From NCBI GenBank assembly GCA_018715445.1, contig DVLP01000440.1:1-12777 (forward strand): a stretch of 12,777 nt of DNA. Direction: 5' to 3'. A model generated the notes under the pieces. It was not told the origin of the DNA and made no database searches. It saw only the letters and a program-made list of their open reading frames with translations. The stretch comes from Candidatus Avipropionibacterium avicola (GTDB taxonomy: Bacteria > Actinomycetota > Actinomycetes > Propionibacteriales > Propionibacteriaceae). Below, piece by piece: positions 7,131 to 12,777 of the stretch (its first letter is position 1; the number at the start of each line of letters is the position of its first letter). The position numbers were made by a program, and so were the translations under genes.

Positions 7131-8573
7131 TCACAGCAGGGCCTCCAGTACGGCCTTGGCGATCGGGGCGGCGAGCCGGCCCCCGGAAATGTCGTTGCGC
7201 TCGATGTCGGCCTCCTCGATGAAGACCGTCACCGCCAGCGTGCGGTCCCCGGCCCGGACGTAGGAGGTGTACCAGGCGAAGGGCGGACGGTCGTCGGTGG
7301 TGTTGGCGGTGCCGGTCTTGCCGCCGACCTCGTAACCCGAGATCTGACCGTTGACGCCGGTGCCCTCGGTGACCACGGTCTGCATCCATTCCTGCAGGGT
7401 CCGGGCGTTGTCGGTCTCCATCGCCCGGCCGAGCTCCTCGGGCCGGGTCGTCGAGATCGGGGTCAGGTCGGCCCCGCGGATCCCCGAGACCAGGTACGGC
7501 TTCATCACCACGCCGTCGTTCGCGATGCCCGCGGTCACCATCGTCATCTGCAGCGGTGTCGCGGCGACGTCGTACTGTCCGATCGCGCTCAGGCCGGTCT
7601 GGGCCGGGTCGGGGTTGTCCGGGAAGCGGCTGGCGACTCCGTTGAGGTCGGCGAGCTGGCGGGCGTCGAAGCCGAACTTCTCGGCCTGCTCCCGCAGTGC
7701 ATCGGCGCCGACGGTGATCCCGACATTGGCGAAGGCGGTGTTGCACGAGACCTTCAGCGCCTGCTCCAGGGTGATCTGCTCGCCACCGCAGGGGCTCTCG
7801 TTGGGCAGGTAGGTCTCGGTGTTCGGCAGCTTCAGCCGGTCCGGGGAGTCCCACTTCTTGTTGGCGGCATGGCCGTTCTCCAGGGCCGCGGCCGCGGTGA
7901 CCAGCTTGAAGGTCGATCCGGGCGGGTAGACCTCGCGGGCCGCCCGGTTCTGCAGGGGGCGCCCGCTGTCCTCGAGCAGCTCCTTCCACGCCTTGCCGGC
8001 CACCCCGTCGTCGCCGATGTCGTGGCTGGCCAGCTGGTTCGGGTCGTACGAGGGGGTGCTCACCAGGGTCAGCACCTCGCCGGTCTTGGCGTCGACCGCC
8101 ACCACGGCACCCTTGCGGTTGCCGAGCTGGGCGTAGGCGACCTGCTGGGCCTTGGCGTTGATGGTGGTCTGCACCGTGGCCCCGGTCGGGGGCCGGTTGG
8201 TGATGATGTCGAGCAGGCGTCGGATGAACAACGAGTCGTCGGTGCCGGCCAGTTGGCTGTTGTGGGTGGCCTCCAGCCCGGAGGTGCCGTAGTCGAAGGC
8301 GTAGTAGCCGGTGACCGGGGCGTACAGCTCGCCCTCGGGGTAGACCCGCTGGTAGCGGAACCGGTCGTCCACCGGCTCGGTCATCGCGATCGGGGTGTTG
8401 CCGACCAGGATGGCGCCGCGATCCTGTCCGAACTCGGCGTCACGGACCCGGCGGTTGTCACCGCGGGAGTTGAGGTCGTTCTCCCGGAAGACCACGCTCC
8501 AGGTGCAGTTCACCAGCAACAGGGCGAACATCACCATCACCACGACCGACGTGCGGCGCAGCGGCTTGTTCAT
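7131..8573 (-). CDS. pbpA: Class B penicillin-binding protein PbpA (peptidoglycan DD-transpeptidase)
   Basis: A 480-residue class B penicillin-binding protein that cross-links peptidoglycan outside the membrane, normally as partner of the SEDS protein encoded just upstream. One N-terminal membrane anchor (about 8-28, after MNKPLRRT) is followed by a non-catalytic region and the transpeptidase domain (about 150-480). All three active-site motifs are present: SxxK as STFK (Ser220-Lys223), SxN as SCN (276-278) and KTG (419-421, in GGKTGTA). The length is close to mycobacterial PbpA. The ATG overlaps the rodA stop by 4 bases (ATGA), which implies coupled translation and a fixed ratio of the pair. 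It is probably regulated at protein level by the PknB/PstP system encoded in the same cluster. The C-terminus ends right after the fold (AVLEALL) with no extra tail. Confidence 0.96.
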   Translation of the reverse strand: MNKPLRRTSVVVMVMFALLLVNCTWSVVFRENDLNSRGDNRRVRDAEFGQDRGAILVGNTPIAMTEPVDDRFRYQRVYPEGELYAPVTGYYAFDYGTSGLEATHNSQLAGTDDSLFIRRLLDIITNRPPTGATVQTTINAKAQQVAYAQLGNRKGAVVAVDAKTGEVLTLVSTPSYDPNQLASHDIGDDGVAGKAWKELLEDSGRPLQNRAAREVYPPGSTFKLVTAAAALENGHAANKKWDSPDRLKLPNTETYLPNESPCGGEQITLEQALKVSCNTAFANVGITVGADALREQAEKFGFDARQLADLNGVASRFPDNPDPAQTGLSAIGQYDVAATPLQMTMVTAGIANDGVVMKPYLVSGIRGADLTPISTTRPEELGRAMETDNARTLQEWMQTVVTEGTGVNGQISGYEVGGKTGTANTTDDRPPFAWYTSYVRAGDRTLAVTVFIEEADIERNDISGGRLAAPIAKAVLEALL

Positions 8574-9985
8574 CGCAACCCTCCCGGGATCAGTTGGGTT
8601 CGCTCGGTGTCGGGATCGATCTCGGGGACGGTCGCCACCGGCTTGCGGAACTGGTGCGAGATCACCAGCAACAAGCCGACCAGCACCCAGTTGCAGATCA
8701 GGGACGAGCCACCCTGGGACAGGAACGGGGTGGTCAGTCCGGTCAACGGCAGCAGCCGGGTGACCCCGCCGACGATGGTGAAGACCTGCAGGGCGAAGGT
8801 GAACGCCAGCCCGGCCGCGAGCAGCTTGCCGAAGGGTTCCTTGCCCATCAGGGAGATCCGCAGTCCACGGGCAGCGATCAGGGCATACACCATGATCACT
8901 GCCATCAGCCCGGTCATGCCGAGCTCCTCGCCGATGGCCGCGGTGATGAAGTCACTCTTCACCACCGGGATCAGCCCCGGCCGGCCCAGGCCGAGGCCGC
9001 GACCGAGCAGCCCACCCCAGGCGATGCCGTACTGGCCCTGGATGATCTGGTACGCGGTGTCGGGATGGTCGAACGGGTGCAACCAGGCATCGACCCGGAC
9101 CTGGACGTGCGAGAACATCAGCCATCCGGCCACTGCTCCGACGGCGAACAGCCCGGTGCCGACGATGGCCCACCCGGGACGCTCGGTCGCGACGTACAGC
9201 ATCATCACGAACATCCCGAAGAACAGCAGCGAGGTCCCCAGGTCGCGCTGATAGACCAGCACCAGCATGCTTGCGCCCCACATCAGGGCGATCGGTCCGA
9301 GGTCACGCAGCCGTGGCAGGTCGAGCCCGAGCACCCGCACCCCGGCCAGCGCCAGCACCTCGCGCCGCTCCACCAGGTAGGAGGCGAAGGCGACCGCCAG
9401 CACCACCTTGGCGGCCTCGGCCGGCTGGAAGGAGAGCCGGCCGATCCCGATCCAGATCCGGGCACCGTAGATCTCACGGCCGATCCCGGGCAGCAGCGGC
9501 ATCAGCAGCATCACCAGGCCCACCAGGCCGAGCAGGAAGGGGAAGCGTTGCAGCGGACGGTGGTCGCGCAGCACCAGCAGCACGGTCACGAACAACGCCA
9601 CCCCGAGCCCGGTCCACAGGAACTGGTTCGGCGCGTCGGTCGATGTGGTCGACAGGTCGAGACGGGCGATGACGGCCAGGCCGAGACCATTCAGCAGGAA
9701 GACACAGGGCAACAGCACCGGGTCGGCGTACGGGATTCGCCACCGGATCGCGATGTGGCAGACCGCGGCCAACCCGACCCAGATCCCGACCACCAGTGGC
9801 CAGTTCTCCGGGATCGCGTTGTGCACGTTGAGGTTGGTGATGAACCAGGCGCCGATGCCGATCAGCAGGGCGAGCAGCAGCAGCACCAGTTCGGTGTTGC
9901 GGCGTTTGCGGGGGACGACGACGGTGCCCCCGGTCGCGGGGGTGACGCCGGTGCCGGCGGGCAGGTGGGCCGAGGAGATGCTCAC
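8570..9985 (-). CDS. rodA: SEDS peptidoglycan glycosyltransferase (RodA/FtsW family)
   Basis: A polytopic membrane protein of 471 residues that polymerises glycan strands from lipid II, paired with the PbpA transpeptidase. Roughly a dozen hydrophobic helices cover residues 30-445. SEDS signatures include GARIWIGIGRLSFQPAEAAK (about 174-193), QRDLGTSLL (246-254), SDFITAAIGEELG (344-356, with an Asp at 345 where the family has its essential acidic residue), and FLSQGGSS (421-428). The ribosome site decides the start. GAGGA touches ATG 9991 with no spacing but stands 6 bases before the in-frame GTG at 9985. That GTG also makes a classic GTGA overlap with the pstP stop. ATG 9991 (473 residues) is the alternative. 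Context in the pstP-pbpA cluster supports RodA rather than FtsW, whose gene normally lies in the dcw cluster. Confidence 0.94.
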   Translation of the reverse strand: MSISSAHLPAGTGVTPATGGTVVVPRKRRNTELVLLLLALLIGIGAWFITNLNVHNAIPENWPLVVGIWVGLAAVCHIAIRWRIPYADPVLLPCVFLLNGLGLAVIARLDLSTTSTDAPNQFLWTGLGVALFVTVLLVLRDHRPLQRFPFLLGLVGLVMLLMPLLPGIGREIYGARIWIGIGRLSFQPAEAAKVVLAVAFASYLVERREVLALAGVRVLGLDLPRLRDLGPIALMWGASMLVLVYQRDLGTSLLFFGMFVMMLYVATERPGWAIVGTGLFAVGAVAGWLMFSHVQVRVDAWLHPFDHPDTAYQIIQGQYGIAWGGLLGRGLGLGRPGLIPVVKSDFITAAIGEELGMTGLMAVIMVYALIAARGLRISLMGKEPFGKLLAAGLAFTFALQVFTIVGGVTRLLPLTGLTTPFLSQGGSSLICNWVLVGLLLVISHQFRKPVATVPEIDPDTERTQLIPGGLR

Positions 9986-11541
9986 GTACATTCCTCGTCC
10001 GAGCCGGACCCGGGGCCCTCCTTGGACTCACGACAGTCCTCGGCGATCTTCCTCAACTCGGCCACGGTGTTGTGGGCATCGTTGAGGCTGGCGCTGCGGA
10101 TGGTTTCGGTGAGCTGTTGGCGACGGTACGGCGGCAGGTCGGCCAGATCGATGTCCTGGACCTCGTACACCGTCGACAGTGGCAGGCCGAGGACGTTCTG
10201 CGGCAGGCCCTGGTAGATCGCGACCTTGTCGTCGGCGACCCCGACGTAGTACTGGGTCCGTCCCCAGGCCACCGCGGCCGTGCAGCCGCCGGCCAGCACG
10301 ACCAGGGCCAACAGGGTGATGATCAGGGTGCGCAGCCAGCGCCGACGTGGGGTCGGGCTGATCGCGTACCGCAGGTCCTCCTCGTCGGCCGGCTCGCTCG
10401 GCTCGGGTGCACTGGGGCGTACCGGCGCATCCGACTCGTCGGGATCGTCCTCGTCATCGCCCAGGTCGATCGAGCGCGGTGCGATCTCGGGCACCTCGAT
10501 CGTGGTGACCGCCCCGACCGAGGTCGGCTCCAGCGGCGGATCGGGGGCCCGTTCCACGACCTCGGCCAGGATCACCGTGATGTTGTCGAGGCCGCCGGCG
10601 TCCAGGGCTGCCTCGACCAGTGACTCGCAGGACTCGTCGAGGGAATCGCCGCTGGCGCGGCGTTGGATGGCCTCGTCGGAGACGAAGCCGCACAGCCCGT
10701 CGGAGCACAGCACGAGCCGGTCCCCGGCGCGCAGCTCGACATAGGCAGTGTCGGGGACGTTGGTGGGGTGACCGTTGAGGACCTTGAGCAGCAAGCTGCG
10801 ATGCGGGTGGGTGGCCGCGTCCTCCTCGGTCAGGTTGCCCTCGTCGATCAGTGACTGCACCCAGGAGTGGTCGTGGGTCAGTGGCTCCATCTCGCCGTCG
10901 CGGATCAGGTAGATCCGGGAGTCACCGATGTGGCAGACCCCGAAGTGGTGTCCGTCGAACAGGCCGCCGGAGACCGTCGTGCCCATCCCCTCCAAGGAGT
11001 GGTCGTCGGCCACCAGGTCAGCGATCCGGTTGTTGGCCCGGCGCACGATGTCGCCGAGCGCGTCGAGCATCTGCTCGCCCTCGACGAACCCGTCGCCGGC
11101 CACGGCCGTGCTCACCGCCACCGTCGAGGCCAGGTCGCCGGCTGCCGCACCACCCATCCCGTCGGCCACCAACAACATCGTCGGGCTGGCACAGCCGGAA
11201 TCCTGGTTGTTCTTGCGGATCCGCCCCACGTCCGAGGCGATCCGGTAGTCCAGATGGAGCCGCTCGCCCGCGTCCCCCGAGTCCGCACGCTCCATGTCCC
11301 TCGAGCCCGTCGAGGGGTCCTCGTTCACGTCCCCCGAGCTCGCGCTCTCCACGTCCCCCGAGCTCGCGCTCTCCACGCTCCCCGAGCCCGTCGAGGGGTC
11401 GTCTTCGCTCGTCGAGGGACCCTCCTCCGACGGCTCCTCCGCCGGGCTCTCCTGCTCCTGCTCGTCGAGGTCGAACAGCGCGTCCTGGAGGTCCTCGGCC
11501 TCGGTCGGCGACACCGGCGAGGTCGGTGACTGCTGTGGCAT
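9982..11541 (-). CDS. pstP: PP2C-family serine/threonine phosphatase PstP with acidic repeat-derived N-terminal extension
   Basis: A 519-residue membrane phosphatase that reverses PknB-type phosphorylation. The PP2C domain covers about 97-329. Its metal-binding motifs are complete: VADGMGG (Asp127), SDGL (Asp281) and GLDNITV (Asp319, Asn320). An acidic linker, a basic stop-transfer PRRRWLR, and one membrane helix (about 404-426) follow. An extracellular part of about 90 residues (from YYVGVADDKVAIYQGL) ends the protein and resembles the actinobacterial PstP ectodomain. The unusual part is residues 1-95, a Ser/Glu/Asp-rich disordered-looking extension with an 8-residue tandem repeat ESASSGDV (57-72) and DPSTGS twice (48-53, 75-80). 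All of these are encoded by palindromic repeat DNA. Mycobacterial PstP starts close to the PP2C domain. The ATG overlaps the fhaB stop by one base (TGATG), which supports the long form. A shorter start near the domain is not excluded. Confidence 0.94.
   Translation of the reverse strand: MPQQSPTSPVSPTEAEDLQDALFDLDEQEQESPAEEPSEEGPSTSEDDPSTGSGSVESASSGDVESASSGDVNEDPSTGSRDMERADSGDAGERLHLDYRIASDVGRIRKNNQDSGCASPTMLLVADGMGGAAAGDLASTVAVSTAVAGDGFVEGEQMLDALGDIVRRANNRIADLVADDHSLEGMGTTVSGGLFDGHHFGVCHIGDSRIYLIRDGEMEPLTHDHSWVQSLIDEGNLTEEDAATHPHRSLLLKVLNGHPTNVPDTAYVELRAGDRLVLCSDGLCGFVSDEAIQRRASGDSLDESCESLVEAALDAGGLDNITVILAEVVERAPDPPLEPTSVGAVTTIEVPEIAPRSIDLGDDEDDPDESDAPVRPSAPEPSEPADEEDLRYAISPTPRRRWLRTLIITLLALVVLAGGCTAAVAWGRTQYYVGVADDKVAIYQGLPQNVLGLPLSTVYEVQDIDLADLPPYRRQQLTETIRSASLNDAHNTVAELRKIAEDCRESKEGPGSGSDEECT
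11268..11421. repeat. Array of palindromic and 24-bp tandem repeats inside pstP
   Basis: Full palindrome copies are CCCTCGAGCCCGTCGAGGGG (11298-11317) and CCCCGAGCCCGTCGAGGGG (11380-11398), with a part copy at 11408-11421 and a half copy at 11275-11294. Between them, a 24-base unit starting CACGTCCCCCGAGCTCGCGC occurs at 11326-11349 and 11350-11373. A third, diverged unit begins at 11374 and runs into the next palindrome. The 24-base period equals 8 codons, so copy-number change keeps the pstP frame. The element is the same family as the copies at 5045-5119. Confidence 0.8.
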
Positions 11542-12020
11542 CAGACCTCCAGCCTCATCACCGTACGACCGATCCGGACGGTGTCCTCGAGCCCGATCGT
11601 GGTGGGCTGGGTGATGCGCTGACCGTTGACGTAGGTGCCGTTCGTGGAGCCGAGGTCCTCGATGTAGAAGCCGCTGTCGCCGGCGACCACCCGGGCGTGC
11701 CGGGTCGAGACGTAGTCGTCCTCGAGGATCAACTGGCAGTCCGCGGACCGCCCGATCTGGACGGTGCCGCCGGCCAGGTCGGCCGAGGTGCCGGCCAGCT
11801 CACCGTTGGTGATGCTGAACTTCCTCGGCGTGCCCCGATCCTTGCGGCGGAGCCGGGTGTTGGAGCGGGGGGCTTCGCCGAGCTCGGTCGGCGGGGCCAT
11901 CCCGGCCGGCACGGTCCGGCCGAACATGTCGCCACGGATCACCGAGGCCACCGACAGGATGAAGATCCACAGCAGTGCCAGGAAGAGCACCTTGATGAGC
12001 ATGACGGCGATCTCGGACAT
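11541..12020 (-). CDS. fhaB: FHA-domain membrane protein FhaB (FipA-like)
   Basis: A 159-residue protein with an N-terminal membrane helix (about 5-27, MLIKVLFLALLWIFILSVAS) and a cytoplasmic C-terminal FHA domain (about 78-159), which reads phosphothreonine on partners. FHA hallmarks are GRSADCQL, the STRHA binding loop, and DLGSTNGTYVNG. A basic/Pro-rich linker (about 45-70) joins the two. Size and layout match mycobacterial FhaB/FipA, which links the Ser/Thr kinase system to the division machinery. Its start is 3 bases after the fhaA stop, and a GGGCGGG-type ribosome site lies inside the end of fhaA. Its stop overlaps the pstP start by one base. It is probably a target or reader of PknB phosphorylation; the partner is inferred from the family. 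Confidence 0.94.
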   Translation of the reverse strand: MSEIAVMLIKVLFLALLWIFILSVASVIRGDMFGRTVPAGMAPPTELGEAPRSNTRLRRKDRGTPRKFSITNGELAGTSADLAGGTVQIGRSADCQLILEDDYVSTRHARVVAGDSGFYIEDLGSTNGTYVNGQRITQPTTIGLEDTVRIGRTVMRLEV

Positions 12021-12023
12021 CGT

Positions 12024-12725
12024 TCACCCGCCCTGTGGTGCGTGGACCAACATCCGGGTCGACCCGATCTCGATCCTGGTCCCGTCGCGGACGTCGGCCT
12101 CACGGACCCGGTCACCGTTGACGACGATGCCATTGGTCGAGCCGAGGTCGACCACCCGGATCGCGCCGTCGGCATGGACCTGGACCTCGGCGTGGCGCCG
12201 TGAGATCCCCGGGTCGTTGATCCGCAGGTCGGCGTCGGAGCCCCGCCCGATGGTGAAGCCCGGCGGCTTGAGGGGATGGCGCATGCCGTTGACCTCGAGG
12301 ACCAACTTCGAGGCCATGATCAGTTCGGTGTTGGCCGGATCATCGGTCGCGACCGCAGCCACGGCCGAGGAGTCGACGGTGAAGCGCCCGGTCGGCAGCG
12401 ACGTGTCGACCTCCAACGTGATGCTGATCGGACCGTTGAAGACGTAGCCGCGCTCCTTGGCGTGCTCGGTCAGCTCCGGGATGATCTCGGCGTTGAGCGT
12501 CTTGCCGTACGGGGTGAGCCGGTCGTAGTCGTGCTGCGAGAGGGTGACGACGAACTCGTTGGGGACCAGGCGACGCCGACGCGACATCAGCTTGGCTTCG
12601 GCGTCGAGCTCACGCTGCAACCGGGCGGCGATCTCGACGGGCTGGACGTCACCCTTGAAGGCGCGCGCGAAGACGCCGTGCACCGCTGCTTCGAGTCTCT
12701 TCTCGAAGCGATCCAGACGTCCCAT
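12024..12725 (-). CDS. fhaA: FHA-domain protein FhaA with DUF3662 N-terminal domain
   Basis: A soluble 233-residue protein, first gene of the cluster. The N-terminal part (about 1-115, MGRLDRFEKRLEAAVHGVFARAF and PVEIAARLQRELD) is the FhaA N-terminal DUF3662 domain. The C-terminal FHA domain (about 140-233) shows FTIGRGSDADLRI, the phosphothreonine loop GISRRHAEV, and DLGSTNGIVVNG. In mycobacteria FhaA binds phosphorylated partners in the wall-synthesis pathway and has more than 500 residues because of a long repetitive linker. Here the two domains are joined by only about 25 residues. The start is backed by GGAAGG 5 bases upstream. The Thr of the usual GSTNGT is Ile in this protein, a mild variation. 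The stop lies 3 bases before fhaB. Confidence 0.94.
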   Translation of the reverse strand: MGRLDRFEKRLEAAVHGVFARAFKGDVQPVEIAARLQRELDAEAKLMSRRRRLVPNEFVVTLSQHDYDRLTPYGKTLNAEIIPELTEHAKERGYVFNGPISITLEVDTSLPTGRFTVDSSAVAAVATDDPANTELIMASKLVLEVNGMRHPLKPPGFTIGRGSDADLRINDPGISRRHAEVQVHADGAIRVVDLGSTNGIVVNGDRVREADVRDGTRIEIGSTRMLVHAPQGG

Positions 12726-12755
12726 TTCACCCTTCCCGGCTCCGGTCCGCCCCCG

Positions 12756-12761
12756 ATACTA
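12756..12761 (-). promoter_or_regulatory. Possible -10 element for the fhaA-fhaB-pstP-rodA-pbpA transcript
   Basis: On the minus strand TAGTAT (12761 to 12756) lies 30 bases before the fhaA ATG and fits the -10 pattern. The matching -35 would fall at or past the window edge, so the call cannot be completed. The remaining 52 bases upstream of fhaA hold no gene. Confidence 0.35.
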
Positions 12762-12777
12762 TGCGGGACCGTCGATG

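Noticed and set aside
7131..8573. Possible lipoprotein signal in PbpA (LLLVNC near residue 23)
   Set aside because: Asn before the Cys does not fit a lipobox, and class B penicillin-binding proteins keep this helix as an uncleaved anchor.
7119..9251. Long plus-strand open frame (710 codons) opposite pbpA and rodA
   Set aside because: It is the antisense shadow of two well-recognised genes in high-GC DNA. Its product is low-complexity Gly/Arg/His-rich with no domain, and no ribosome site was noticed.
8594..10216. Plus-strand open frame (540 codons) opposite rodA and the end of pstP
   Set aside because: Its Gln/His/Asp/Gly-rich product has no recognisable fold. The opposite strand encodes conserved SEDS motifs.
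11326..11398. CRISPR-like appearance of the regularly spaced repeats in pstP
   Set aside because: Units are contiguous 24-base tandems and short palindromes without unique spacers, they are in frame with pstP, and no cas gene is present.

Overview
The window is high-GC DNA from an actinobacterium. The marker is a near-complete cell-wall and cell-division signalling cluster of the type found in Mycobacterium and Streptomyces (fhaA-fhaB-pstP-rodA-pbpA-pknB-pabA). Family Propionibacteriaceae or a relative is a guess from style only. Coding density is very high and no RNA genes, transposases or CRISPR arrays were seen.

Left part (1-4279): an iron-siderophore locus. Two ABC transporter half-molecules of exporter fold lie on the minus strand. 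The first carries a degenerate ATPase domain, and the second is cut by the window edge. They diverge from a plus-strand pair: a Tat/lipoprotein-type siderophore-binding protein and an FAD-dependent siderophore-interacting protein (ferric-siderophore reductase family). A good match to the DtxR/IdeR iron box lies between the two arms and probably represses both when iron is plentiful. The likely job is capture, import and reductive release of ferric siderophore iron. Siderophore export by the ABC pair is an alternative.

Middle (4280-5119): a perfect 9-bp hairpin separates the siderophore arm from the convergent pabA/trpG-type glutamine amidotransferase gene. The 137-bp gap between pabA and pknB holds copies of a GC-rich palindromic repeat.

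Right part (5120-12725, all minus strand): transcription starts near 12750 and reads fhaA, fhaB, pstP, rodA, pbpA, then a 91-bp gap with a hairpin, then pknB. The first five genes overlap by 1-4 bases or are 3 bases apart, so they are probably translationally coupled. The set combines a PASTA-domain Ser/Thr kinase, its PP2C phosphatase, two phosphothreonine-reading FHA proteins, and the SEDS glycosyltransferase/class B transpeptidase pair. Together they link phospho-signalling to peptidoglycan synthesis. No separate pknA is present.

The most unusual signal is the palindromic repeat family (about CCCCTCGACGRGCTCGGGG on the minus strand). It occurs between pknB and pabA, where it supplies the pknB stop codon. 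It also occurs as an in-frame array inside pstP, where it encodes much of an acidic, Ser-rich N-terminal extension of the phosphatase.
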